Virus record (IMG/VR): IMGVR_UViG_3300003690_000003
Location: 106,862-170,861 of that record
Reading direction: 5' to 3' (one strand)
DNA: 64,000 nucleotides
Origin: a virus
This document shows positions 45,959-53,314 of the stretch, in pieces. The position numbers were made by a program, and so were the translations under genes. Numbering within the stretch: the stretch's first letter is position 1; each line of letters begins with the position of its first letter. The notes below the pieces were generated by a model. It was not told the DNA's origin and did not search any database. It saw only the letters and a program-made list of their open reading frames with translations.

Positions 45959-47214
45959 ACTATCTCCAAGAACTCATATGCTATATAACCTTTTCGTGTA
46001 TTCCACGAACCGTTGATCTCGTAAACTTCTTTTAAGGTCTCATCCCATTTTTCTATATAAGTTGCGAAATTATAGTTTTTCGTAACATGGGCTACTCCTA
46101 GGTGACCCATTTCTGCTCGCTGTTCGGCTGTCAAATTGTAAAAGTCTACTAAAGCCTTAACAAAATCATCTTTATTTAATCGGTCTTCAAAAATATATGG
46201 AACGTCTTGAGAGCCAATAACCGCTTTAGAAACAGACTCAAGTCCAATTCCAAACCAGTTCTCTCCGTCGGTTACTTGTTCTTGAAGTCCTCCTGTCATA
46301 TTAACAATAATAGGTGTTTCACATGCTAACGATTCTAATGTAGCCAGCCCAAATCCCTCTGCATCAGCAATATTAATCGTGCAATCTGCCATATTATACA
46401 TCAGGGCCATGCCTTCGGGAGGCAATTTGTCTCTAGAAAGCATTATTTCTCCATTTGTTAGCCCCAACTCATACATAATATGTTCTAAATCTTGCCCATG
46501 GACATCTTTTGGTTCGGTGTGCATAATCAAACACGCGTTATCGTGTCCTACCTTGTCCAAAAACTCCTTAAACCAGAAAATCAATGTTCCACTTTGCTTT
46601 CGGCGCGCATTTCGATTATTCCAAAAAAATACAAATTTCTTCGGATTATTTAAGTGTGTTTGTCGAAATGTTTCTACAACCTCCGCGTCTAGTTTTTTAA
46701 AATATGTCGGATCAACAGCATGAGGAAGATATAAAGATTTAACTGTCGGTGAAACCGTTTTAACTATATCATATGTCACTTTAGATATACAAGCGACACA
46801 ATCGTTTGAATCATAAAACTTTTTGTTAAAACGAGGATAAGGATAATTATCCCATACGTGATAATATACCATCGGAACAAGAGAACGAATCTCGTTTTCT
46901 ATCTCCCACAACCAACCGTAAAAACGAGGATCCGTCATAAACCATAAAATATCCGGTTTTTGCTGAATTAATATAGATCTAACCTGGTCCTGTGTACCAT
47001 ATCCATCAACAGGAAAAATAAGCCAATCATCACCCCACTGCTCGGTTTTTTGAGCATTATGATCATCATGCCGCATCGCTCCAGCAAAAGATATAAACTG
47101 ATAACGACCTGTCTTAAGCAGTCCTTCAATAATATACTTTGTTTGAGTTCCCACTCCGGAAGGAGAAAGAGGATGATCACTTATAGTGAAAATCTTGATT
47201 TTTTTATCTGTCAT
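45955..47214 (-). CDS. GT4-family glycosyltransferase (419 aa)
   Basis: A 419-residue GT-B enzyme: TISDHPLSPSGVGTQTKYII at the N terminus, FVFFWNNRNARRKQSGTLIF at the start of the donor domain and INIADAEGFGLATLESLACE as the Glu-x7-Glu donor motif. It is the first gene of the carbohydrate island in transcription order, 10 nt after the nuclease gene. It resembles the next GT4 in plan but not closely in sequence, so it is probably not a recent duplicate. Confidence 0.92.
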   Translation of the reverse strand: MTDKKIKIFTISDHPLSPSGVGTQTKYIIEGLLKTGRYQFISFAGAMRHDDHNAQKTEQWGDDWLIFPVDGYGTQDQVRSILIQQKPDILWFMTDPRFYGWLWEIENEIRSLVPMVYYHVWDNYPYPRFNKKFYDSNDCVACISKVTYDIVKTVSPTVKSLYLPHAVDPTYFKKLDAEVVETFRQTHLNNPKKFVFFWNNRNARRKQSGTLIFWFKEFLDKVGHDNACLIMHTEPKDVHGQDLEHIMYELGLTNGEIMLSRDKLPPEGMALMYNMADCTINIADAEGFGLATLESLACETPIIVNMTGGLQEQVTDGENWFGIGLESVSKAVIGSQDVPYIFEDRLNKDDFVKALVDFYNLTAEQRAEMGHLGVAHVTKNYNFATYIEKWDETLKEVYEINGSWNTRKGYIAYEFLEIV

Positions 47215-47224
47215 GTTTTTTTCC

Positions 47225-47986
47225 TTAAGGACATTCTTTTGTCATATTAAAAGCGCACTTATAGCAGTTGCTTCGCTTTTTGAAATATCGTTGTTTTTCA
47301 ATATTATAAAGTGCCATATGCAATAGTTTAAGTGCGTTCTCGGTTTTTTTTGCTCCACTAGAAACTCGGAAGAACTCAACTTTATTTTTTTCAGCGGTTC
47401 TTTTAAGAAGCGCAAAATGAGTTTCAACATTTCTAAGATCGATATTGTGCTTCTGGCAAAAGAAATATTTATATAATGTTAGCTGATAGGTAACCATCGG
47501 GTTTGAACGTCTGCGAGAATCCCATCCCCATGTGGTAGTTTTCCAGTCTACAATATGATATTTACCATCATCAGTCTTAACCACCGCATCAATAAATCCT
47601 TTAAAATCTATTTTCTCATTAATCGGCACCCTTAATTGTTCTTCACTAGAAATAATCTCATAACTTTTAAAGTAGTCATCGAGGGCGGGCTCAATCTCTG
47701 GTAAGAGCGCTAACCCCTGTGGCACCATTTCCATGGCCCTCTCTAGGTTGAACTCTACCTTGTCGTCTTCAAGCCGTTTGAGTGCTTTCTGAAAGCTTTT
47801 CGTGAATGCCTCAGAAGCGTCGAAGTCCTCTTTAAGCAACTTTCTCTCACAAACGTCATGAACAGCATTTCCAAATGCTGTATACTCGTTTCCTTTAAAA
47901 GCCTTAAGGCCGTCGATATGTACAAGTTTATGATAAAACGGGCAGAACTCCCAGTTTTTTAGCTCTGAATAAGATATATGGGTCAA
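47225..47986 (-). CDS. PD-(D/E)XK nuclease, RecB/Cas4-like with Fe-S cysteines
   Basis: A 253-residue nuclease. SYSELKNWEFCPFYHKLVHI has the first Cys. YTAFGNAVHDVCER holds the His of the RecB motif. FKGFIDAVVKTDDGKYHIVD and WKTTTWGW give motifs II-III (Asp, Glu-like Asp, Lys), and VTYQLTLYKYFF the QxxxY motif. The C terminus NCYKCAFNMTKECP supplies three further Cys, so a 4Fe-4S cluster as in Cas4/AddB is likely. It probably resects or processes DNA ends in replication or recombination. It abuts the next gene without a gap. Confidence 0.9.
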   Translation of the reverse strand: MTHISYSELKNWEFCPFYHKLVHIDGLKAFKGNEYTAFGNAVHDVCERKLLKEDFDASEAFTKSFQKALKRLEDDKVEFNLERAMEMVPQGLALLPEIEPALDDYFKSYEIISSEEQLRVPINEKIDFKGFIDAVVKTDDGKYHIVDWKTTTWGWDSRRRSNPMVTYQLTLYKYFFCQKHNIDLRNVETHFALLKRTAEKNKVEFFRVSSGAKKTENALKLLHMALYNIEKQRYFKKRSNCYKCAFNMTKECP

Positions 47987-48721
47987 CTAGTTGTCGCTTT
48001 CTCTGTGTAACGTACTTAAAATATTATACAATACTGGGCTCACTTCTTTAACCCGACGAGTATCTCCAAGATAATATTTTTCAAAACCATTGGCAAAATA
48101 TTCTCTCAATGAAGTGGCAGCGTAAGGTGAAGCAAAAAGCCCCATAGTTAAAGTTAGTAATATGGGATAGCCAACCGTATCCGATAGAAACTCGTCGAAG
48201 GCTTCTGAATATTCAAAGTTCAAATAATATTTCTCTGGAATCTGATATTCATGCGCATCCAATATGGCTTTTAACTTCGCTCTTTTCCCTATGAACTCAT
48301 CCCGAAGTTTCTGATCCCCATATATAAAACTTCCATACCTAGACTCTATAGAATGTGCGATTTCATGAATAACATCTTCTAACATGTCGTGAGTAGTGGG
48401 TTCTTTATTAGAAATATAAATAGCATCATCGGCGTATATTGCATTGCGTCCTTTAAGATTTGGGAACTCACCAATATAAACTATCTCTATATTACCAAGC
48501 AAATGTCGTGGGATTTTCTTTTCAATTTTTTCTACAAACTCAGCTATATTTACTTCATCTGAAAAAATCGGATCTTTAATCACTATGGGGATTTGACCAT
48601 GAATACGATATTCCTGAGTTTTTTTAATTCCTTCTGCAATATAGGAATGTAAACTATTTATCTCCGCTGGGCGCTTCTTCTTCATTGCTATCCTCTGAGG
48701 TTCCTGAGTTTTTCTCAGCAT
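47987..48721 (-). CDS. Zincin-like metallopeptidase domain protein (244 aa)
   Basis: A 244-residue protein. MLEDVIHEIAHSIESRYGSF (residues about 117-136) has the HExxH zinc motif. Downstream, SLREYFANGFEKYYLG contains a Glu positioned like the third ligand in gluzincins and related phage or toxin peptidases. No signal peptide, so cytosolic or virion-associated. Its start overlaps the 111-aa gene by 68 nt; a later Met (codon 13, MKKKRPAEIN) would reduce the overlap to 32 nt. Activity is inferred from the motif only. Confidence 0.83.
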   Translation of the reverse strand: MLRKTQEPQRIAMKKKRPAEINSLHSYIAEGIKKTQEYRIHGQIPIVIKDPIFSDEVNIAEFVEKIEKKIPRHLLGNIEIVYIGEFPNLKGRNAIYADDAIYISNKEPTTHDMLEDVIHEIAHSIESRYGSFIYGDQKLRDEFIGKRAKLKAILDAHEYQIPEKYYLNFEYSEAFDEFLSDTVGYPILLTLTMGLFASPYAATSLREYFANGFEKYYLGDTRRVKEVSPVLYNILSTLHRESDN

Positions 48722-48989
48722 TAAATAGTCGCTCGCCCGCTTCTACGTCTGATAATGCTTGATGATATCCTCGAATCCAGTTTTCTTCTGCGATAGGCAT
48801 TAAAAACTCCGGAAAGTCCTCTGCAAAAACCTCTACAACCATTTCGAGAGTTACATCATTATTTTCTGGTTGCTTCTTTTCTCCCACATATTGTACAATG
48901 TAATTCATCAAATCATTTTTACATTCTACACTCTCTTTAAGCTCAGGGTTGTCTGTTATTTCGGGGTTATCTTTAAACTCAATATCCAT
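48654..48989 (-). CDS. Acidic protein next to PhoH (111 aa)
   Basis: A 111-residue acidic protein with a well-structured core (DVTLEMVVEVFAEDFPEFLM, then AEENWIRGYHQALSDVEAGE) and a disordered Glu/Ser tail. Similar proteins are common near PhoH and nuclease genes in marine T4-like phages, as I recall. Function unknown. It lies nine bases after the PhoH gene. Confidence 0.82.
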   Translation of the reverse strand: MDIEFKDNPEITDNPELKESVECKNDLMNYIVQYVGEKKQPENNDVTLEMVVEVFAEDFPEFLMPIAEENWIRGYHQALSDVEAGERLFNAEKNSGTSEDSNEEEAPSGDK

Positions 48990-48998
48990 TTTTTTCTC

Positions 48999-50339
48999 CT
49001 ACAAATATTTAGCAGCATATGTTGCTACCTTAGAGCGTTCGCCTTTCATCAAAGTGACATGGCCGGCCAATTCAAAGTTCTTGAACTTTTCCACAGCATG
49101 TGTAAGACCATTCGTCGTCTCATCGACATATGCATTATCTATTTGTTCAATATCACCAGTCAAAATAATCTTCGATCCTTCACCTACTCTAGTTATTATA
49201 GTCTTTAATTCATGAGTTGTCAAGTTCTGAGCTTCATCTATTATAATATAAGCGTTAGCTATTGAACGCCCACGAATATAGGTCAACGCTTCGATTTCTA
49301 TTCTACCACGATCGAGATACATATCTAAAGTAGTTTTATCATTTCCCATCAAAAACTGAAGATTATCTTGGATCGGCATTAGCCACGGTTTCATCTTTTC
49401 TTCTAAAGTCCCCGGTAAAAAGCCCAAATCCTTGCCCAGAGGCTGCACAGGACGCGATACAATCATGCGTGTATAGTGGGGGTCCCCTGTGCCCATGAAA
49501 TCGTCTACAGTCTGTTGTAGGCCGGCTGCTATAGCACAAAGCGTCTTACCAGATCCCGCCTTGCCAATAAGAGTGATAATCTGTACACTACGATCCATCA
49601 AAAGATCCATCGTAAACTGCTGTTCTTTATTTCGTGATTTTACTCCCCATATTCCCTTGTTATATTTGAGCAATCGGCGAAGAGGCTCTGCGTGTGAAAT
49701 AAAGCGTGCTAATGCTGTCTTTTTTTGATTAGCATTGGATACAAGCATTAAAAACTGATTGGGATGGCACGCCAGTTCTTCCGGTTCTAAATATATATCT
49801 TCTCCATCATAAAATCTTTCAATCACACGATCGTCCACTAGATGAGTAGCAAATCCGGTGAAAATGCTTTCACTGTCTTTTACAATTTGATTATTAATAT
49901 AATCTTCTGTTTCTAAACCAATGGAATCGCAAATAACGCGCATATTAATATCGCGCGAAACCATAATGACTTTGCGAGTGGGGTGTTCCTTTTTAACTGA
50001 TAATGCTGTAGCTATGATAAGATGATCTGGTATAGAAGGCTCTAAATCTTTAGGGAATCCGCTTTTTCGTAGAGTTTCAGAGCCCCATGCATATAAAAGC
50101 CCGTGACCTTTCCGAATTCTAACTCCGCTGAACAAAGAACCCTTTGTGCGAAGTTCATCTAAAATACGAATTGTTTTACGCGACTGCGTACCAACGCTAT
50201 CTTGGCGTTTCTTGTGTTTATCAATCTCTTCCAAAACCTTGAAAGGGATTATTAAATCGTTATTCCCGTAATTATAGATACAAGCAGCATTTGTTAAAAG
50301 AGCGCTGGTATCTAGGACGTAGAACTTTTTTCTACTCAT
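48999..50339 (-). CDS. phoH: PIN-PhoH fusion protein (446 aa)
   Basis: A 446-residue protein. The N-terminal PIN ribonuclease domain (1 to about 150) shows FYVLDTSALLTNAACIYNYG and VIMVSRDINMRVICDSIG with conserved Asp residues. The C-terminal PhoH ATPase shows Walker A ITLIGKAGSGKTLCAIAAGL (about 245) and Walker B AYIIIDEAQNLTTHELK (about 355), then KIILTGDIEQID. The domain order is that of bacterial PhoH2 (PIN-PhoH), described as an RNA helicase/RNase. phoH is a marker gene common in marine phages. It is preceded by a 46-nt gap. Confidence 0.95.
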   Translation of the reverse strand: MSRKKFYVLDTSALLTNAACIYNYGNNDLIIPFKVLEEIDKHKKRQDSVGTQSRKTIRILDELRTKGSLFSGVRIRKGHGLLYAWGSETLRKSGFPKDLEPSIPDHLIIATALSVKKEHPTRKVIMVSRDINMRVICDSIGLETEDYINNQIVKDSESIFTGFATHLVDDRVIERFYDGEDIYLEPEELACHPNQFLMLVSNANQKKTALARFISHAEPLRRLLKYNKGIWGVKSRNKEQQFTMDLLMDRSVQIITLIGKAGSGKTLCAIAAGLQQTVDDFMGTGDPHYTRMIVSRPVQPLGKDLGFLPGTLEEKMKPWLMPIQDNLQFLMGNDKTTLDMYLDRGRIEIEALTYIRGRSIANAYIIIDEAQNLTTHELKTIITRVGEGSKIILTGDIEQIDNAYVDETTNGLTHAVEKFKNFELAGHVTLMKGERSKVATYAAKYL

Positions 50340-50385
50340 CTAATGTTAATTAGACAGCATATGCAACTTCTTGTTGTTTTTATTG

Positions 50386-50616
50386 TTAATGGTATCTGTA
50401 TTTTACCAATATGGCTACCGGTACCCAAAAAAGTGTTACGACTACCATAATCACTTGAACGCCAAAAATGGCGTCTAAATATCCGGTCATTCTTAATGAA
50501 TTAACTATATTGGCGATAAAAACACTATTAAGTATAATAATACAAAAAGTCACACCAAGAGTCAACAACACATAAACTAAGTCTATTAAAGCTGTTTTTA
50601 ATCTTTTTAAGTTCAT
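50386..50616 (-). CDS. Small two-helix membrane protein (76 aa)
   Basis: A 76-residue protein with two predicted transmembrane helices (about 13-37, ALIDLVYVLLTLGVTFCIII; and 50-70, VQVIMVVVTLFWVPVAILV), a basic N terminus and a basic C terminus. It overlaps the 109-aa gene by four bases. Could be a holin-like or membrane-remodelling protein, but no lysin is adjacent and I do not assign one. Confidence 0.75.
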   Translation of the reverse strand: MNLKRLKTALIDLVYVLLTLGVTFCIIILNSVFIANIVNSLRMTGYLDAIFGVQVIMVVVTLFWVPVAILVKYRYH

Positions 50617-50942
50617 ACTGCTGCTGCGTGGAATACTGTCTCGTCTGGTCGATAGAGAAGTTCATTTACAACAAATCCGCTCTTTTCGCCTTTGCAGTGT
50701 TTAGGAAACCATCTATTGGTATCCATAATATCTATAAATGTATTTAAAGTATAGTAAATCTCGCCATGCACAGTTTCTAGACGCCATCGATGGGCCCGAT
50801 CGCTTTGTCCTTTAACATCGCTTTCAAAAGATTTTATATCATCCATTCGCATATAAATATGATAGTTTTTATCCTCTCGTACATGTGTAAAGTTTACAAA
50901 ATATGCACCCACTTCGGCGACATTTTCAACATTAATTTTCAT
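50613..50942 (-). CDS. Hypothetical cytosolic protein (109 aa)
   Basis: A 109-residue soluble protein without recognised motifs (VHGEIYYTLNTFIDIMDTNR in the middle). It overlaps the cytidylyltransferase gene by 11 nt upstream and the membrane protein by 4 nt downstream, so all three are probably co-translated. Confidence 0.75.
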   Translation of the reverse strand: MKINVENVAEVGAYFVNFTHVREDKNYHIYMRMDDIKSFESDVKGQSDRAHRWRLETVHGEIYYTLNTFIDIMDTNRWFPKHCKGEKSGFVVNELLYRPDETVFHAAAV

Positions 50943-51432
50943 TATTTTTTCCTCTCAAAAGAATTCTTTTATCTGGCTTAGGTATATCCAAATCAGTAGT
51001 ATCTAAATCGGCAATGAGATTGGAATCATTAACAAGGTCAGAACTACTTTGTATTTTTTCGCCTCCAAGGGCCCACGCTAACTTAATACCAAGTTTTCCA
51101 CAAAGGGCCATTTCAGGAGTATTTTTATTGGTCCTGTCGCCCCCATTGCCAAAAATATCCGGCCTTACCCTGTAAAGAGCCTCACAAACAGTTCCATCTT
51201 TATCATCAACCAGAACTACTCTTGTAACCCCTTGAATCGCTCCTAGTATTTCTGCTCTTTCCTCCCAAGGCATAAATATATATCCTTTTTTCTTCATTAG
51301 CCAATCATCGCTGTTAGCTGCAATAATGACATTTCCCAGTTCTGCTGCAGCCAATATCATGCGCACGTGGCCGATATGAATAGGATCAAAACCACCTGAA
51401 AGCATTATCACTGGAGTTAAGGGTTCGTCCAT
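50932..51432 (-). CDS. Cytidylyltransferase-like nucleotidyltransferase (166 aa)
   Basis: A 166-residue HxGH-superfamily enzyme: MLSGGFDPIHIGHVRMILAA (residues about 9-28), AANSDDWLMKKKGYIFMPWE, and FGNGGDRTNKNTPE with the second nucleotide-binding motif. It resembles glycerol-3-phosphate or sugar-phosphate cytidylyltransferases. It is separate from the RfaE2 domain in the carbohydrate island and lacks a kinase partner nearby. The start is 9 nt after the 130-aa gene. Confidence 0.9.
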   Translation of the reverse strand: MDEPLTPVIMLSGGFDPIHIGHVRMILAAAELGNVIIAANSDDWLMKKKGYIFMPWEERAEILGAIQGVTRVVLVDDKDGTVCEALYRVRPDIFGNGGDRTNKNTPEMALCGKLGIKLAWALGGEKIQSSSDLVNDSNLIADLDTTDLDIPKPDKRILLRGKNNEN

Positions 51433-51441
51433 CTTTACTTT

Positions 51442-51834
51442 CTACCAATAAACTGTATAAGACTCTGAATTATTATCAAAATCAATAATAATATATTCAA
51501 TATCTACCGGCTCGCCGCATGTCGGATTATAATATGTGCGTTCCATAAAAAAATATCCATTGGTATGATTATTATGCACGAAATCTTTGGTGTTTTGAAC
51601 ATCGATTAAAGAAGTAATATGAATGAGCAAATAATATAAATCTTCATATCCATCTCCATCATCTGCTATAGCCCAAAATCTCCAATCATCAGCGGATCTT
51701 TCCTCATTATCAATACACTCCCACCCCGCATCTACAATGTGGGGGATATCATCATAATATGGCTCATAGTCTAGGACAAAGATGCAGCCATTCATTACAA
51801 AGCCCAATAAAGCGGTAATCATAAATCGATGCAT
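51442..51834 (-). CDS. Secreted/lipoprotein-like protein (130 aa)
   Basis: A 130-residue protein with an N-terminal hydrophobic stretch and a Cys at residue 17 (MITALLGFVMNGCIFVLDYE), a weak lipobox. The mature part is acidic and aromatic with two further Cys. No catalytic motif. Probably exported to the periplasm or outer membrane. It overlaps the upstream membrane-protein gene by one base. Superinfection-exclusion lipoproteins are a possible comparison, but untested. Confidence 0.72.
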   Translation of the reverse strand: MHRFMITALLGFVMNGCIFVLDYEPYYDDIPHIVDAGWECIDNEERSADDWRFWAIADDGDGYEDLYYLLIHITSLIDVQNTKDFVHNNHTNGYFFMERTYYNPTCGEPVDIEYIIIDFDNNSESYTVYW

Positions 51835-52097
51835 TATTCTATTTCCTCGCGATTTATATATATCACGTTATCTTCTTTCCTGATGTCTAATCTTTTTTCT
51901 ATATCTTCAAGCTCTTCTAGTTCCCATGGCATCGGAACAATTTCGTTATGAGCCAACGCGACTTCGTGATAGTTTAAACGAGTTTCTAAGTACTGCATAC
52001 GATTATAAAATACAGTTGTATGTCTCTTTAACACTATAATGTTAAGAAAAGTCAAAAATCCTAGCGCTAATATTAGGGAGAAGTTAAGCTCTATCAT
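51834..52097 (-). CDS. Small single-pass membrane protein (87 aa)
   Basis: An 87-residue protein: one N-terminal transmembrane helix (about 4-24, LNFSLILALGFLTFLNIIVL), a basic linker and a charged helix. It is the first gene after a consensus sigma70-type promoter (52106-52134) and one base before the next gene. Function unknown; no signal peptidase site is obvious. Confidence 0.75.
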   Translation of the reverse strand: MIELNFSLILALGFLTFLNIIVLKRHTTVFYNRMQYLETRLNYHEVALAHNEIVPMPWELEELEDIEKRLDIRKEDNVIYINREEIE

Positions 52098-52105
52098 CTT
52101 TATCT

Positions 52106-52134
52106 ATGATACATGAATATTTTTTGTTTGTCAA
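52106..52134 (-). promoter_or_regulatory. Sigma70-type promoter, TTGACA-17-TATCAT
   Basis: On the minus strand, TTGACA (52129-52134), a 17-bp spacer and TATCAT (52106-52111), in the short gap before the 87-aa gene. One of the two best -35/-10 pairs noticed in the window. It suggests host sigma70 drives this accessory block (51.4-52.1 kb and perhaps on to PhoH). Read by eye; not tested. Confidence 0.7.
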
Positions 52135-52143
52135 TGGTATTTT

Positions 52144-52380
52144 TTAGTTTTTGTCAGGTTCTTTTTCTTCTTTGTACGTAGAATAAATAACAATTGTTCT
52201 GAGCCCCTCAAAGGTGGCCGGAGTTACTTTCCTAGCGACACTAGCCTTTTCTTTTGTGCTAGCATCTACCAGCAACGCCGCCCCGAGCGCGCTGTTTTTG
52301 ATTTTATACTTATAAAGCGGGCTTATTTCAACAGTTGCTTTTAAGATGATTGTTTTTCTTTCATTCTCGGTCATTCTCAA
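52144..52380 (-). CDS. Small hypothetical protein (76-78 aa)
   Basis: The frame can start at TTG (52380) or ATG (52374); I prefer ATG, giving 76 residues opening MTENERKTIILKATVEIS. The body is beta-rich without known motif and the tail is charged. The start lies just after the stop of an 11-residue leader ORF (52377-52412) that has its own strong Shine-Dalgarno site, so translational coupling is likely. Downstream there is only a short gap before the TTGACA promoter. Confidence 0.7.
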   Translation of the reverse strand: MRMTENERKTIILKATVEISPLYKYKIKNSALGAALLVDASTKEKASVARKVTPATFEGLRTIVIYSTYKEEKEPDKN

Positions 52381-52412
52381 AATGCTCTCACTGTTAACAT
52401 TGTCTTTTTCAT
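52377..52412 (-). CDS. 11-residue leader ORF with strong ribosome site
   Basis: ATG at 52412 codes for MKKTMLTVRAF, then TGA, overlapping the TTG start of the next gene. A strong AGGAGA-type ribosome site lies 5' of it, within a GTTAG...CTAAC inverted repeat (52413-52434) that could hide the site. It may be a leader peptide that couples translation of the 76-aa protein. An alternative is that the ribosome site belongs to the main gene through a longer start that I cannot see. Confidence 0.45.
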   Translation of the reverse strand: MKKTMLTVRAF

Positions 52413-52446
52413 GTTAGTTCTCCTTTCTCCTAACAGACATAATACC

Positions 52447-52475
52447 ATTATGAGTCATATAGTTTAAGAAGTCAA
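52447..52475 (-). promoter_or_regulatory. Sigma70-type promoter, TTGACT-17-CATAAT
   Basis: Minus-strand TTGACT (52470-52475), 17-bp spacer, CATAAT (52447-52452). It begins one base after the U-tract of the terminator that ends the 185-aa gene, so it restarts transcription for the leader ORF and the 76-aa gene. Very compact terminator-promoter junction. Confidence 0.65.
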
Positions 52476-52476
52476 T

Positions 52477-52501
52477 AAAAAAACCCCCTCCGAAGAGGGG
52501 G
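52477..52501 (-). terminator. Intrinsic terminator after the 185-aa gene
   Basis: Perfect 7-bp GC-rich stem CCCCCTC/GAGGGGG with a four-base loop (TTCG on the RNA strand), followed by seven T on the minus strand. A textbook Rho-independent terminator and the only clear one seen in the window. It isolates the 185-aa gene from downstream genes. Confidence 0.93.
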
Positions 52502-52535
52502 CTTAATATTAAGGCCTTTAGAATACTCTTAAGGT

Positions 52536-53093
52536 TTAAGAGAACGCTGAAGCCATCGCTGTCGCGCCGGTGCCCCGATTGCAGATCTTAAGCTCCGCGG
52601 CCCAGCCGTTCAAAGCTCCGGTCAAGTTCACGAGTTTTAGCGTTGTACCGGCACCACCATCGCCGTTAGTGTCTCCTTCGAGCGTAATGACGTTATCAGC
52701 AGCGACTGATACATCCACCGCAGATGTGATCTGACCACCGATACGAACGATAATAGAACCAAGCGCGTACGCGGTGTCTGTAGTCGTTGTGAAGGTGTGT
52801 TGAACACCATCATTTAGATTTGTCGTCCACAAGACTGTAATCCAGTCACCGATCGCTCCAGCCGCGGCTGACGGTATTGTCATTGCGAGCCCGGTAGCTG
52901 TTTCGCCTGAATAATGCGTGTTAACCGATAACGCCGTTGCAGTGATCGCGGTCCGTGCTGCACCAGCTGTCGCTGCAGCTCGAAGTGTTCTAGAATCACG
53001 GAGGCCTTCAGTAGACTCCGTCACGATATTAGCACCTTGGATTTTAAAGTCGCCTTTAATCTTTCTCAGTAAATTTACTGCTCTCTTACTCAT
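52536..53093 (-). CDS. Probable abundant virion/decoration protein (185 aa)
   Basis: A 185-residue protein with a basic N terminus (MSKRAVNLLRKIKGDFKIQG) and a body very rich in Ala, Thr, Gly and Val, typical of beta-sandwich capsid decoration or fibre proteins (VTLEGDTN-like strings, then NGWAAELKICNRGTG). Its codon use is more GC-rich than its neighbours. It has a strong AGGAGG ribosome site, its own intrinsic terminator and a structured upstream region, all signs of high expression. A virion decoration role is inferred; no homology call is made. Confidence 0.85.
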   Translation of the reverse strand: MSKRAVNLLRKIKGDFKIQGANIVTESTEGLRDSRTLRAAATAGAARTAITATALSVNTHYSGETATGLAMTIPSAAAGAIGDWITVLWTTNLNDGVQHTFTTTTDTAYALGSIIVRIGGQITSAVDVSVAADNVITLEGDTNGDGGAGTTLKLVNLTGALNGWAAELKICNRGTGATAMASAFS

Positions 53094-53190
53094 TTTAATT
53101 TCCCTCCTATAGGATTATATAAGTACGTACGTTGAGGGTATCCCCTCACCTATACATAGTCTTACATAGTCTTAGTGGTCTGATCAGCAG
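53094..53190 (-). promoter_or_regulatory. Structured 5' region of the 185-aa gene
   Basis: The gap between the small ORF at 53207-53308 and the 185-aa gene holds several ordered elements: palindrome CTGATCAG (53180-53187), two exact tandem copies of ACATAGTCTT (53154-53173), hairpin TGAGGG/CCCTCA with a four-base loop (53133-53148), an ACGTACGT-like palindrome and a TATAAT box about 20 nt before the ATG. No good -35 was found. It is probably a promoter and 5' UTR control region; the exact start is not determined. Confidence 0.5.
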
Positions 53191-53210
53191 TTAATATTGG
53201 CGAATATTAA
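53191..53210 (-). promoter_or_regulatory. Perfect AT-rich hairpin
   Basis: Inverted repeat TTAATATT/AATATTAA with a four-base loop, overlapping the stop codon of the 33-aa small ORF. No U-run follows, so it is not a standard terminator. It may stabilise RNA ends or bind a regulator. Confidence 0.4.
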
Positions 53211-53308
53211 GACGGGATGGAGGTGGCCACCCACCACCAAGCTATTGTAGCAATCAATAACGATATTGATAATAAGCCAAAGTCTTGTTTTTTCCACCAC
53301 TTACACAT
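53207..53308 (-). CDS. Small membrane peptide ORF (33 aa)
   Basis: ATG at 53308, seven bases after the stop of the 94-aa gene; TAA at 53207. It encodes a peptide with basic N terminus (MCKWWKKQDFG) and one hydrophobic helix with three Trp (SLLIATIAWWWVATSIP). No strong ribosome site is visible, so expression would depend on coupling. The composition is that of a real single-pass peptide rather than random sequence. Confidence is moderate. Confidence 0.5.
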   Translation of the reverse strand: MCKWWKKQDFGLLSISLLIATIAWWWVATSIPS

Positions 53309-53314
53309 ACATTT

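Noticed and set aside
50386-50616. Holin assignment for the 76-aa two-helix protein
   Set aside because: Length and two helices fit, but no endolysin or spanin gene is next to it, so a lysis role cannot be supported.
53154-53173. Two tandem 10-bp repeats as a possible CRISPR or iteron array
   Set aside because: Only two copies, no spacers of regular size, no cas genes; kept only as part of the regulatory region.
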